Assembly (NCBI GenBank): GCA_963696075.1 | Contig: CAVOJD010000009.1 | Coordinates: 124,001 to 188,000 of the forward strand | From: CAJQQK01 sp963696075 | Lineage (GTDB): Bacteria; Pseudomonadota; Alphaproteobacteria; Rhizobiales; Hyphomicrobiaceae | Direction of reading: 5' to 3' | Length of the DNA: 64,000 nucleotides | Part shown: positions 27,581 through 37,204 of the stretch, one piece after another | How the letters are laid out: each line of letters begins with the position of its first letter | Position numbering within the stretch: position 1 is the stretch's first letter | Translations under genes and position numbers: made by a program | The notes under the pieces: generated by a model | What the model was told of the DNA's origin: nothing | Seen by the model: the letters and a program-made list of their open reading frames with translations, nothing else | The model's database searches: none

Positions 27581-28867
27581 ATGTCTGAGGAACGGGGTGC
27601 TGGCGAGCAGAGTATGGAGGATATCCTGGCCTCCATCCGCAGGATTATTTCTGACGAGGGCGATGAGCCGGCCGGTGAAGCCCGCAGCAGCCCGGATGAA
27701 GCGGCTCGCAAAGCGCCGGGTGTGGCAGTGGCAAACGGTGAGCCGGTCGCGGCGGCCGAGCCCGCGTCTGTGGGTCCAACCGGACGACAGCCTGACGATT
27801 TGTCGGATATCCTGGAACCGCGCCGCCCGACAGGGGCGCAGGTAGAGCCGGTTTCTTCATTTGGTGAGCGGCCGAAAGCGTCCGTTGCGCCATTGATCCC
27901 GTCGGCTGAGAGTTCAGCCAATGGGGGGGAAGAGAAAAGTGTTGCATCGCGGCTGGAGCGGCCCGCCTCGCTCACCGAGCGGTTGGCGTTGCGGGAACGC
28001 ATGGCGTCGTTGGATCTGAAGCGGCGGACGGCTGAGGCGATTTCAAAAACGGATATCGAGCCGGTGGCACGGCGCGAGGTTGGCGAGGCGCGGGCGGAGG
28101 CCAGATCGTTTCCCGCAATCGAACTTGGTGGTCCGGAACCTGCTAAGCCAAGTGCGGAGCCAGCGGCGCTAACGGCGAAAGCGCCTGAGCCGGTCGTCCC
28201 GGTGGCGCCAAAGGCCGAGGCGCAAGCGGCAAATGAGGCGCGCACCAAACCTGCGGATGAAGTCACGCCGTCGCGGGCGGCAGAAAAGCCTACGCCGCTC
28301 GAGCGTCCGTCGGAGGCCGTCGTGCGTCCGGGCGCTGGCAATCCGATGAAACAGACGCCGGGACCTGAGGCGTTGGCGCGTGACGACAAGGCGTCGGACG
28401 TGGTCGCCAAGGAGCCGACAGGGCCGGTCAAATCGAGCGTGGCCAGTGACGTCAAGGTGACGACCGATGAGGTTCGCGTGGCGCCGTCAGAGGGGGGGGC
28501 TGGGCAACCGATTCCGTCGAGTGTGGCGGTTGGTGTTGGGGCGCTGAATAAGGTTGCGGGGCCGAGCCCAGCGGAGACGCCGCCGCGCAAGGACAAGCAT
28601 GAACCGTCACCTGCCCTGGTGGAGGCCGCGCGCGAGGCTTTGCATGAGGATGATGAGACGGATGAGGGGCCGGGTGCCGGGGCATTGGCTGCGACGGAGG
28701 GCAAGACCATTGGCGCATCGGCAACGCTGGAAGAGGTCGTGCACGCAGCGCTGCAGCCGGTGTTGAAGTCGTGGCTGGATGAAAACCTCCCTCGGATCAT
28801 CGAAAAACAGGTGCGCGAAGAGGTTCAGCGAGCGATGGCGAGCGCGAAGCGGAATCGCGCCGGTTGA
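27581..28867 (+). CDS. popZ: Pole-organizing protein PopZ (DUF2497)
   Basis: PopZ self-assembles into a polar hub that tethers the chromosome origin through ParB and recruits cell-cycle proteins in Alphaproteobacteria. The 428-residue product has the conserved N-terminal helix EDILASIRRIISDE, a long Pro/Ala/Glu-rich disordered middle of about 330 residues, and the C-terminal oligomerisation helices from ATLEEVVHAALQPVLKSWLD to VREEVQRAM. ATG 27581 is preferred over two TTG codons just before it, nine bases after GGGA. The middle is longer than in Caulobacter PopZ (about 180 residues total), as is usual in Rhizobiales. It precedes valS, the standard neighbour. Confidence 0.93.
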   Translation: MSEERGAGEQSMEDILASIRRIISDEGDEPAGEARSSPDEAARKAPGVAVANGEPVAAAEPASVGPTGRQPDDLSDILEPRRPTGAQVEPVSSFGERPKASVAPLIPSAESSANGGEEKSVASRLERPASLTERLALRERMASLDLKRRTAEAISKTDIEPVARREVGEARAEARSFPAIELGGPEPAKPSAEPAALTAKAPEPVVPVAPKAEAQAANEARTKPADEVTPSRAAEKPTPLERPSEAVVRPGAGNPMKQTPGPEALARDDKASDVVAKEPTGPVKSSVASDVKVTTDEVRVAPSEGGAGQPIPSSVAVGVGALNKVAGPSPAETPPRKDKHEPSPALVEAAREALHEDDETDEGPGAGALAATEGKTIGASATLEEVVHAALQPVLKSWLDENLPRIIEKQVREEVQRAMASAKRNRAG

Positions 28868-29072
28868 TCGGCCGAAGGCGCTTTATTGCCGGGTTCGGGG
28901 ACCTTTCAGCAGCCTTTTAGGGGCGGGTGCGGCTGACGGGCTGGTGATTAGGCCGGTGATGTTGACAGGCGGCGAAGTTGGGGCGTACGACCCCATCGTC
29001 TCGGTTTGATCATCGGATGTGATCGCCGCGTCATCTCTCAAGCCCTCTCCCTACAGCCACAGCGCCGGAAAC

Positions 29073-31898
29073 ATGCTCGAAAAATCGTATCAGCCGCAGA
29101 CTGTCGAACCACGGATCAGCGCCAGGTGGGAAGACGCGGAAGCGTTCCGGTGCGGACGGCCTGAGCGGGGCGACGCGGAGCCCTTTACGATCGTCATTCC
29201 GCCGCCGAACGTTACCGGCTCGCTGCATATGGGGCATGCGCTGAACAACACGCTTCAGGACATCGTGTGCCGGTTCGAGCGGATGCGGGGGCGGGATGTT
29301 CTGTGGCAGCCGGGCACGGACCACGCGGGCATCGCGACGCAGATGGTGGTCGAGCGCCAGATGGCGGCGCGTCAGGAGCCGGACCGGCGCACGATCGGGC
29401 GCGAGGCGTTCCTGGAGAAGGTGTGGGCCTGGAAGGAAGAATCGGGCGGCACAATCCTCAATCAGCTCAAGCGGCTGGGGGCGTCGTGTGACTGGTCGCG
29501 CGAGCGCTTCACGATGGATGAGGGGCTTTCGCGCGCCGTCCTCAAGGTGTTCGTCGATCTTTACCGCCAGGGCCTGATCTACAAGGACAAGCGGCTCGTC
29601 AACTGGGATCCGCAGTTCGAGACGGCGATTTCCGACCTTGAAGTCGACAACCGCGAAGTCGACGGCCACATGTGGCACTTCAAGTATCCGCTGGCGGGCG
29701 GGGAGACGTACGAGTACATCGAGAAAGATGCGGACGGAAACGTCACGCTTCAGGAGACGCGGGATTACATCTCGATTGCAACGACGCGGCCCGAGACAAT
29801 GCTCGGGGATGGCGCGGTTGCGGTGCACCCTTCGGATGAGCGCTATCGTCCGATTATCGGCAAGCTGTGTGAAATCCCGGTGGGGCCGAAGGAACATCGG
29901 CGTCTCATTCCGATCATTACGGATGAATACCCGGATCCGGACTTCGGGTCGGGTGCCGTGAAAATTACGGGTGCGCACGACTTCAACGACTATCTGGTCG
30001 CGCGACGCAACGATATTCCGATGTACCGGCTGATGGATACGGTCGGGCGGATGCGGGATGATGGGGTGCCTTACGCGGAAGCCGCCGAGAAGGCGCGCGC
30101 GATTGTCGAGGCGGGGGGGACGCCGGACGCGGTGGTGGTCGATGAGATCAACCTGGTTCCCGACGATTATCGTGGCCTCGACCGATTCGAGGCGCGCAAC
30201 CGCGTGATCGCGGACATCGATGCGGATGGCCTGATGATCGAGGTCGAGGACAAGCGCATCATGCAGCCCTTCGGTGACCGCTCGGGCGTGGTGATCGAAC
30301 CGATGCTGACGGACCAGTGGTTCGTCGATGCCAAGACGCTGGCCGGGCCGGCGCTCGAGGCTGTGCGCAAGGGCGACACCCGGTTCGTGCCGGAACGCTA
30401 TGCCAACGATTATTTCAGGTGGCTCGAGGATATCCAGCCGTGGTGCATCTCGCGCCAGTTGTGGTGGGGGCACCAGATCCCGGCGTGGTACGGGCCGGAC
30501 GGCGAGATCTTTGTTGCCGGTGATGAAGCGGAAGCGGCCGCACTTGCCGCCAAGCATTATGGCAAGGCAACGGTGCTCACGAGAGACCCCGATGTTCTCG
30601 ACACCTGGTTTTCGTCTGCGCTGTGGCCGTTCTCGACGCTTGGTTGGCCGGACGATACGGCGGAAGTGAAACGCTACTATCCGACGAACACGCTGGTGAC
30701 GGGCTTCGACATCATCTTCTTCTGGGTGGCGCGGATGATGATGACGGGCATTCACTTCATGGAGGAAGTGCCGTTCCGTGACGTCTATATCCATGCGCTG
30801 GTCCGTGACGAGCACGGCCAGAAGATGTCGAAGAGCAAGGGCAACGTCATCGATCCGCTCGATCTGATCGATGAATACGGCGCGGATGCGTTGCGTTTCA
30901 CGCTGGCTGCGATGGCAGCCCAGGGGCGCGACATCAAGCTCTCGACGGGGCGTGTCGAGGGGTATCGCAATTTCGCGACCAAGATCTGGAATGCGGCGCG
31001 GTTTGCTGAAATGAACGAGGCGGCGGTGCAGCCGGGTTTCGATCCGGCAAGCGCCGAGCAGACGATCAATCGATGGATTGCGGGCGAGACCGAACGCGCG
31101 GTTGGCGAGGTGACGCAGCATATCGAGAACTACAGGTTCAATGAGGCTGCGGGGCGCGCCTACGAGTTCGTTTGGGGCACCTATTGCGACTGGTATCTCG
31201 AACTGATCAAGCCGCTGCTCAATGGTGACAATTCGGCGGCGATCGCGGAGACCCGGTCGATGGTCGCGTGGTCGTTCGATGAGACGTTGAAGATGCTGCA
31301 CCCGTTCATGCCGTTCCTGACGGAGGAACTGTGGTCGCGGATGTCGGAGAACAGTGTGGCGCGGGAGAGTGTTCTTGCACTTGCGCCTTGGTCCGACCTC
31401 TCGGGCCTGCAGGATGCGGCTGCGGATGAGGAGATCGGCTGGGTGATCGACCTCGTCAGCGAGCTGCGCTCGGTGCGCTCGGAAATGAACGTGCCGGCGG
31501 GCGCCAAGGTGCCACTTGAGCTGGTCTCTCCGTCGGACAGTGAGCGTGAGCGGATCGATCGCCACGAGGGGACGGTGAGCCGTCTGGCGCGGCTCTCGCA
31601 GCTGTCGTTTGTCGATGCGGCGTCGAAGGGTTCGGCTGCGATCGTGTTCGGGAAGACGACGGCTGCGCTGCCGCTCAAGGGGGTCATCGATCTCGAGGCC
31701 GAAGCGCTGCGGCTCACGAAGGAGATCGAGAAGGCGCGTGCGGAAATCGCGAAAATCGATGGCAAGCTTGCCAATCCGAAGTTCGTGTCGCGGGCGCCGC
31801 CGTCCGTCGTCGAGGAGAACCGGGAGCGGCGTGTTGACTTCGAAGGGCAGGTGCTGCGGTTCGAGGCGGCGCTGAAGCGGCTCGAAAGTGCGGCCTGA
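29073..31898 (+). CDS. valS: Valyl-tRNA synthetase
   Basis: This class I synthetase charges tRNA-Val. The 941-residue product starts at ATG 29073. The HIGH motif is HMGH at 52-55 within PPPNVTGSLHMGHALNNT, and KMSKS is at 584-588. The editing (CP1) domain, including ATTRPETMLGDGAVAVHP, is present. Anticodon-binding and C-terminal coiled-coil regions (EAEALRLTKEIEKARAEI) complete the enzyme. It ends 20 bases before the convergent DUF2939 gene, with no clear terminator between them. A very long open frame on the other strand is a codon-bias shadow. Confidence 0.97.
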   Translation: MLEKSYQPQTVEPRISARWEDAEAFRCGRPERGDAEPFTIVIPPPNVTGSLHMGHALNNTLQDIVCRFERMRGRDVLWQPGTDHAGIATQMVVERQMAARQEPDRRTIGREAFLEKVWAWKEESGGTILNQLKRLGASCDWSRERFTMDEGLSRAVLKVFVDLYRQGLIYKDKRLVNWDPQFETAISDLEVDNREVDGHMWHFKYPLAGGETYEYIEKDADGNVTLQETRDYISIATTRPETMLGDGAVAVHPSDERYRPIIGKLCEIPVGPKEHRRLIPIITDEYPDPDFGSGAVKITGAHDFNDYLVARRNDIPMYRLMDTVGRMRDDGVPYAEAAEKARAIVEAGGTPDAVVVDEINLVPDDYRGLDRFEARNRVIADIDADGLMIEVEDKRIMQPFGDRSGVVIEPMLTDQWFVDAKTLAGPALEAVRKGDTRFVPERYANDYFRWLEDIQPWCISRQLWWGHQIPAWYGPDGEIFVAGDEAEAAALAAKHYGKATVLTRDPDVLDTWFSSALWPFSTLGWPDDTAEVKRYYPTNTLVTGFDIIFFWVARMMMTGIHFMEEVPFRDVYIHALVRDEHGQKMSKSKGNVIDPLDLIDEYGADALRFTLAAMAAQGRDIKLSTGRVEGYRNFATKIWNAARFAEMNEAAVQPGFDPASAEQTINRWIAGETERAVGEVTQHIENYRFNEAAGRAYEFVWGTYCDWYLELIKPLLNGDNSAAIAETRSMVAWSFDETLKMLHPFMPFLTEELWSRMSENSVARESVLALAPWSDLSGLQDAAADEEIGWVIDLVSELRSVRSEMNVPAGAKVPLELVSPSDSERERIDRHEGTVSRLARLSQLSFVDAASKGSAAIVFGKTTAALPLKGVIDLEAEALRLTKEIEKARAEIAKIDGKLANPKFVSRAPPSVVEENRERRVDFEGQVLRFEAALKRLESAA

Positions 31899-31918
31899 AA
31901 AGCAGCCTTATCATCATC

Positions 31919-32558
31919 TCAATTGCGGCTGGCTGCAAACCCGTTCAGCCGGCCAAGGCGGCGCTCTTTGGCCGTGATGTAGCGAAACTTGACCGCAACC
32001 AGCTTCCACTCGAACCCTTTGAGGGAGAGGTGGGAGAGGCGGAACAGGCTTTTGATGCGCCGATCGGGATCGTGGCGGTCTTCGAGTTCAAGGACGAAGC
32101 GGAACGGGCTCAGGAACTTGGCGCTCTTGACGCGGCGCCACGTCTGGCGGAAGCTGGTCGAGGGAAATGCCGGCCTGGACAAAGGCGGGTTTGGTGGGTT
32201 CGTCATTGCGCCGTTGCTTGGCGAGATAGAGTTTCGTGAGGCCAGCAGGCGTGATGTAGTGCTCGATGAAGCGATCGAGCATGGTGTGGCCGAACATCGA
32301 GCGGATGCGCTGCCACATGGTGGGGCGGACGGCGCGTCCAGCCTCGGTTGCCGCCGGCAGCAGCTCCGCGTTACGCGCGATCGAGTAGCGCAGGCTCTCG
32401 CGCAGGCTTTGCCATTCAATCATTCGTTCAACGGTGGGCCGATCGCCGCTTGCGATCGCATGGCGCAGGTGCATGGCGGATAGAAACGGCGAGACGGTGT
32501 AGAGGCCGCCAAGCGCCGTCAGGGCCGTCACGGTGATGACGAGTAGCCGCTTTCGCAA
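31919..32558 (-). pseudogene. DUF2939 family membrane-anchored protein, frameshifted
   Basis: The likely start is TTG 32558, eight bases after GGAG. An N-terminal helix (RLLVITVTALTALGGLYTV) is followed by SPFLSAMHLRHAIASGDRPT and a pattern MIEWQSLRESLRYSIARN typical of DUF2939. The frame then breaks between about 32120 and 32165. The C-terminal part, TWRRVKSAKFLSPFRFVLEL to KGFEWKLVAVKFRYI, continues in another frame. The span is 640 bases, one more than a multiple of three; restored it would be about 212 residues. The function of DUF2939 proteins is not established. As both halves look well preserved, an indel error or a recent mutation is likely. Confidence 0.75.
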
Positions 32559-33238
32559 TTGAGAAACTCCGCGATGGCCTTCGGCGGACGCGCGCGAAGG
32601 GCCTCGTGTGCTTGTGATCGCATGGTTTTGAGGCCGGTATGCGACGGGAATGGGGAGGGGCGGTGGGGGCAAATCTCGCGCAATTCTTGAAACTCAATTT
32701 GTGGATCGTGGCAGGCAGGCAGAAAGTGTGTGTCGTGCGGGCGACAGCTCGCACATGTCGCACCGTTTTCACGGAGTTGTCGTGGAGGGCGCGCCTTTTG
32801 GTCATCGTTTTGCCCTCCCACGCGATCACGTTTTCCGGGGAAAGGCGTCGGCTGAGGCGTCACGAAACGCGCGTTCTGCCGATCTGTTAACGATGTGGCG
32901 AAGCGGCCACGAAACGGGGGGCAAGTGCCACTTTTGGGCCATAATGGAGACTGATGGTCCATAAACCGAAGGCGGTGCACGAGTTCGCATCCTTGAGGCG
33001 GCTCGACCAGTTCCGGACGATTTGTCGGGCCGGGATGGTAACGCTGAGCGGAATTGACGTGAGCCGAGTGGCGGGGGCCACTCTTGATCGAGCGGTCTGA
33101 TCCTGAGGTTGGGTCTGACCGGTTGTTGTGGGCGGGAATGCGTTTGAGCGGGCGATAGGTCCCGGGCGGCGCATTTTTGGGATATCAGGCAGTTCTGGCG
33201 CGCGGGCGCCGGGTCTGGTGCTGGTGGAAAGGTGAGAG
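32559..33238. other. Intergenic region, 680 bases
   Basis: Open frames here are short and show no family features, signal peptides or ribosome sites I can support. It separates two divergent genes and should contain their promoters. I see no strong repeat or hairpin. Confidence 0.4.
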
Positions 33239-34354
33239 TTGTTTTTGACGCTGACACGCAGGTGGGGGTGCACCGTCTGTCGGGCAGGGGTAATCTTGGC
33301 TGTGGTTGCAGCCGGGGTGGGGCTTACCCAAACAGCTACGGCGGAAGACCGTTTTGTTTCCAAGCAAGAAGCGTTCAGGAACGGATATAGCGCCTACAAG
33401 AGCCAGCAGTACAAGCTTGCGGTTCCAGCGCTAAGGTTCGCAGCGACGCGCGGTGTGATGCGCGCGCAGTTCTATCTTGCGAAGATCTATTCCGATAGCA
33501 GCGGCGGGTGGACGGATCACGGCCGCGCTTACGGCATGCTCAAAGAGATCGTTGCTCAATATTCCGACGTTGATCCGCGCGACCGTCGCGTCGCGCCGTT
33601 TGTCGCCAAGGCGCTGACGTCGATTGCGCGTTATGAACGCGAAGGGTTGCCCGAGATCGGCCTCAAGCCGAGCACGAAGCGGGCGCTGGTTTTCTTCGAT
33701 CATGCCGCGCGGTATTTCAATGACGCTGATGCGCAGTTCGAACTTGCCAAGCATTACCTGGCCGGTGATGGGGTGGAGACGCGGGTTCCGTTCGCGCTCA
33801 ACTGGCTTGCGCGCCTGTCGAAGCGCGGACATGCGGGGGCACAGGCGTTTCTTGCAAACCTCTACTGGGAGGGGCGCTATACGCTGCGGGATAAGGTCAA
33901 GGCGTTGGCGCTGATCACGGTCGCAGTGGAAAATGCGTCGGATGAAGACAGGTTCTGGATCGAGGATGCGCACCAGAACATCTTTTGTGAGACCGATGAC
34001 GGGACGCGCTTGAGTGTCCATCGGGTGATCGAGAGCTGGCGGCGGCAGTTCGGGCGGCCTGAGCTTGTCGGCTACGGGCGGGCGAGCGCGGGGGACGGGC
34101 TCGGTCCGTTGTCGGGTGAGACGCAGCGGACGTGTGCTAACGGCGATCCGGTCGGGATGCTGAAGAAGCGGTCGGATGCGGCGCGTTCACTGCGCACGAG
34201 CCCTGATCGTGATCCGCCGGTGGGGCGGGTTGACGGGGCAATGATCTCCGCTGGCGTTCGCAGTTCACCGGCGCGGGAGCCGTCTGCCGGCGGCGTCATG
34301 ATGGGGGGCGCTGCGTCGGGTCTCAGCCTGGGCCTCAAATCGCCCGGCCAGTGA
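33239..34354 (+). CDS. Sel1-repeat periplasmic protein, ExoR-like
   Basis: The TTG start at 33239 follows AAGGTG closely. A signal peptide (ending TQTATAED) leads to Sel1/TPR-like repeats: NGYSAYKSQQYKLAVPALRF, ATRGVMRAQFYLAKIYSD, YFNDADAQFELAKHYLAGDG and HAGAQAFLANLYWEG. Order and spacing match ExoR, the periplasmic inhibitor of the ExoS/ChvG sensor kinase that controls exopolysaccharide, motility and acid responses in rhizobia. It differs by a 100-residue C-terminal tail rich in Gly, Ser and Pro. The kinase genes are not in the window. I am confident of the Sel1 fold, less so of the ExoR role. Confidence 0.8.
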   Translation: MFLTLTRRWGCTVCRAGVILAVVAAGVGLTQTATAEDRFVSKQEAFRNGYSAYKSQQYKLAVPALRFAATRGVMRAQFYLAKIYSDSSGGWTDHGRAYGMLKEIVAQYSDVDPRDRRVAPFVAKALTSIARYEREGLPEIGLKPSTKRALVFFDHAARYFNDADAQFELAKHYLAGDGVETRVPFALNWLARLSKRGHAGAQAFLANLYWEGRYTLRDKVKALALITVAVENASDEDRFWIEDAHQNIFCETDDGTRLSVHRVIESWRRQFGRPELVGYGRASAGDGLGPLSGETQRTCANGDPVGMLKKRSDAARSLRTSPDRDPPVGRVDGAMISAGVRSSPAREPSAGGVMMGGAASGLSLGLKSPGQ

Positions 34355-34465
34355 CACCATCCGGACTGGGCTGACCTTGTCAGGTTGGCTGTTGGCGGCG
34401 CGCCTGCAGTGTCTCAGTTTCAATAGAAAGTCGGTCGGACCGACCCGAATTTCATGGCTGCAGGC

Positions 34466-35251
34466 TTACGCCGTTCCCAGCTCAACCCATACAGGCACGT
34501 GGTCGGAGGGTTTTTCCCAGCCGCGCGTGTGCTTGTCGATGCTTGCGTGTTCGAGGCGGTCGGCGGCGCGCGGTGAGAGCAGGATGTGGTCGATGCGGAT
34601 GCCGTTGTTCTTCTGCCAGGCGCCGGCCTGATAATCCCAGAAGGTGTAGGTCTCGTCGGCCGGTTCGGTGGCGCGGATGGCGTCGGTCAGGCCGAGGTTG
34701 GTGAGGCGGAAGAAGACGTCGCGGCTTTCGGGCTGGTAGAGGGCGTCGTCCTCCCAGGCCTTCGGGTTGGCGCAGTCAATCGGCGTCGGGATGATGTTAT
34801 AGTCGCCCGCAATCAGGAACGTTTCGTCTGCTTCCAGGCCAGCTTCGGCGTACGCGATCAGGCGTTCCATCCAGGCTTTCTTGTAGTCGAATTTTTCGGT
34901 GCCGAGCGGGTTGCCGTTGGGGAGGTAGATGCCAGCGATGCGGACGGCAAAGTCACCCTCGATGGCCACGCCGTCGATAAAGCGGGCCTGTTCGTCGGTT
35001 TGATCACCGGGAAGGCCGCGGCGGACGTCTTCGAGGGGGCGCTTTGAGAGGAGCGCGACGCCATTGAAACTCTTCTGGCCGTGGGTCTCGACGTTATAGC
35101 CCGCATCTTCGAAGGCTTCTCGGGGGAAGTTGTCATCGACCGACTTGATCTCCTGGAGACAGGCGACGTCCGGATCGGCTTCCTTGAGCCAGGTGAGGAC
35201 GTTGTCGAGACGCGCCTTGACGCCATTTATGTTCCAGGTGGCGATCTTCAT
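34466..35251 (-). CDS. xthA: Exodeoxyribonuclease III
   Basis: ExoIII is an AP endonuclease and 3'-5' exonuclease of base excision repair. The 261-residue product has all the family motifs: MKIATWNINGVKARLDN, CLQEIKS with the metal-binding Glu, GIYLPNGNP, AGDYNIIPTPID, NNGIRIDHILLS and the terminal SDHVPVW with the catalytic His. It is 70 bases upstream of nothing obvious but downstream of erpA on the same strand, so the two could be co-transcribed. Confidence 0.96.
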   Translation of the reverse strand: MKIATWNINGVKARLDNVLTWLKEADPDVACLQEIKSVDDNFPREAFEDAGYNVETHGQKSFNGVALLSKRPLEDVRRGLPGDQTDEQARFIDGVAIEGDFAVRIAGIYLPNGNPLGTEKFDYKKAWMERLIAYAEAGLEADETFLIAGDYNIIPTPIDCANPKAWEDDALYQPESRDVFFRLTNLGLTDAIRATEPADETYTFWDYQAGAWQKNNGIRIDHILLSPRAADRLEHASIDKHTRGWEKPSDHVPVWVELGTA

Positions 35252-35323
35252 GAGCGTCTCTGTATTTTGGAAGGCCGTGAGGCCGCGCGCGGCGGGGCGG
35301 TCTGAGCGTCGCCCAGGCGCAGG

Positions 35324-35668
35324 TCAGATGGTGAAGCTGGTGCCGCAGCCGCAGGAGGCTTGCGCGTTCGGGTTGGTGACCCGGAACGAGGCGCCGATCA
35401 ATTCGCGCACGAAGTCGATTTCGGAGCCTTCAAGGAAGGGGAGTGAGACCGGATCGACGACCACGGTTGCGCCGTTCTTCTCGATGACGAGGTCATCGGC
35501 TTCCGCGCGGGGGATCAAGTCGAACTTGTACTGAAAGCCGGAGCAGCCACCGCCTTCGACGCTGACGCGCAGGAGTTTGTTGTCCGCTTCCTGGGCCGTG
35601 ATGGCGTTGATACGCTCGGCGGCGCTTTCGGTCACGGTGACGGGTGCTGTTGTGGCCTCGATCGTCAT
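35324..35668 (-). CDS. erpA: Iron-sulfur cluster insertion protein ErpA
   Basis: ErpA is an A-type carrier that delivers [4Fe-4S] clusters to target enzymes. The 114-residue product from ATG 35668 has the three ligand cysteines at Cys42 (GGGCSGFQY), Cys106 and Cys108 (ASCGCGTSF). The open frame continues upstream, but the conserved N-terminus MTIEATTAPVTVTESAAERI begins at this ATG. It is divergent from dgt with 159 bases between them, an arrangement common in Rhizobiales. Confidence 0.95.
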   Translation of the reverse strand: MTIEATTAPVTVTESAAERINAITAQEADNKLLRVSVEGGGCSGFQYKFDLIPRAEADDLVIEKNGATVVVDPVSLPFLEGSEIDFVRELIGASFRVTNPNAQASCGCGTSFTI

Positions 35669-35827
35669 GCTTGGGGTATCCGAATCCGTTAATTTCACAG
35701 CCACAGGTTGGCCGCGATAGGTCTGATGGGTCAATCGTCTTAGATGTAATGGGTTGCGGGCTCGGGGCCAAGGGGCGGGGTTTGGCGTCATTTGATGCCG
35801 TCGCTGCGAGAAAAGGATGCATGTTCC

Positions 35828-37066
35828 ATGAATGTTCCAGTGTCTGAGGGCGCTCTGGACTTGGGGTATGGGGCCAGGCTCGCGCCGGGGCAGCGGGCCA
35901 TCGGGCCTTATGCCGCCAGCGCGGTCGCGAGCCGGGGGCGGTTGGTTGCGGAAGCGGCCTGCCCGATGCGGTCGGACTGGCAACGGGATCGTGACCGGAT
36001 CCTGCATTCAGCCTCGTTCCGGCGGCTTATGTACAAGACGCAGATGTTCATCTTTCATGAGGGGGATACCTACCGCACGCGCCTGACGCACTCGCTTGAA
36101 GTCGCACAGATCGCGCGGACGCTGGCGCGGCAGCTTCTGCTTGATGAAGATCTGGCCGAGGCGCTGGCGCTGGCGCACGATCTTGGCCACCCGCCGTTCG
36201 GCCATGCCGGCGAGCGCGCGCTCGACCGTCTGGTGGCATCGATCGGCGGCTTCGATCACAACGTGCAGAGCTTCCGGATCGTGACCCACCTGGAGACGCG
36301 GTATGCGCGTTATGACGGGCTCAATCTGACGTGGGAGAGCCTGGAGGGGCTGATCAAGCACAACGGTCCACCGGCAGCGAGTGGCAAGGCGCGGGATGAA
36401 CGCGTCGTGCGGGCGCTGGCCGCGTTCGGGGAGGCGATGGATCTCGAACTGGATCAGCATGCCTCGGCGGAGGCGCAGGTTGCAGCATTGGCTGATGATA
36501 TTGCCTGGCACACCCATGACATCGACGATGGGCTCAGGGCCGGCCTGATCACCCTCGATGATCTGGGGGCGGTGGGGTTGCTGCGCGAGGAACTCAAAGG
36601 GATCGAGGCGCGGACAAGGCGTGATCCGACGCGGGACATCTATGAACTTGTCCGTGCGCTGATTACACGACTGGTGGCGGACGTGTTGGGGGAGACGCGG
36701 CGGCGCCTTGAGGCACTTGGACCGGCCGCGCCGGACGATATTCGCCGCGCCGGACGCACGGTGGTCGCGTTCTCACCGGCCATGTTTGACGATCTGAAGG
36801 CGTTGCGCGCCTTCCTGTTCGAACGCCTCTACCATCACCCGCGCGTGATGGGCGTGATGCGCAATGCGGAGGCCATTGTGGGGGACCTGGTGGCGGGCTA
36901 CGCATCAGGTCGCAATGGGTTGCCGGAGGGCTGGGCGGAGGCTGCCGCGTTGCTCGATGAGGACAAGCGGTTGCGGCTGATTTGCGATTTCGTTGCCGGG
37001 ATGACGGACCGGTATGCGATCGGGCAGCATGCGCGCTGGTTTGACGTTACGCCGGAGTTGCGATAA
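35828..37066 (+). CDS. dgt: Deoxyguanosinetriphosphate triphosphohydrolase-like protein
   Basis: This HD-domain enzyme of the dGTPase-like family hydrolyses dNTPs to nucleosides and triphosphate. The 412-residue product has the HD metal site at His88 (RTRLTHSLEVAQIAR) and His117-Asp118 (LALAHDLGHPPFGHAGE), then GGFDHNVQSFRIVTHLE and, later, ADDIAWHTHDIDDGLRAG. ATG 35828 begins the conserved part; a start 12 codons upstream is possible. It is the usual alphaproteobacterial type that precedes argS, here by 139 bases. Confidence 0.94.
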   Translation: MNVPVSEGALDLGYGARLAPGQRAIGPYAASAVASRGRLVAEAACPMRSDWQRDRDRILHSASFRRLMYKTQMFIFHEGDTYRTRLTHSLEVAQIARTLARQLLLDEDLAEALALAHDLGHPPFGHAGERALDRLVASIGGFDHNVQSFRIVTHLETRYARYDGLNLTWESLEGLIKHNGPPAASGKARDERVVRALAAFGEAMDLELDQHASAEAQVAALADDIAWHTHDIDDGLRAGLITLDDLGAVGLLREELKGIEARTRRDPTRDIYELVRALITRLVADVLGETRRRLEALGPAAPDDIRRAGRTVVAFSPAMFDDLKALRAFLFERLYHHPRVMGVMRNAEAIVGDLVAGYASGRNGLPEGWAEAAALLDEDKRLRLICDFVAGMTDRYAIGQHARWFDVTPELR

Positions 37067-37204
37067 CGCGCAGCATACCAATCGGGCATTTGACGGTCAG
37101 GGAATACTGCTGGCGCCCCGCACAGGGCCTGCTAGCGGGGCGCAACACCGGGTCCAAGTCGTGCGGTGGACGCACAGCCGGTCGAGACGACCAGGGAAAC
37201 ATTG

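Noticed and set aside
29031..31565. Long open frame (844 codons) opposite valS
   Set aside because: It is a shadow of valS with the same reversed-codon composition and no recognisable domain or ribosome site.
32650..32964. Plus-strand open frame of 104 codons upstream of the ExoR-like gene
   Set aside because: It has an unusual composition, no ribosome site and no recognisable domain.
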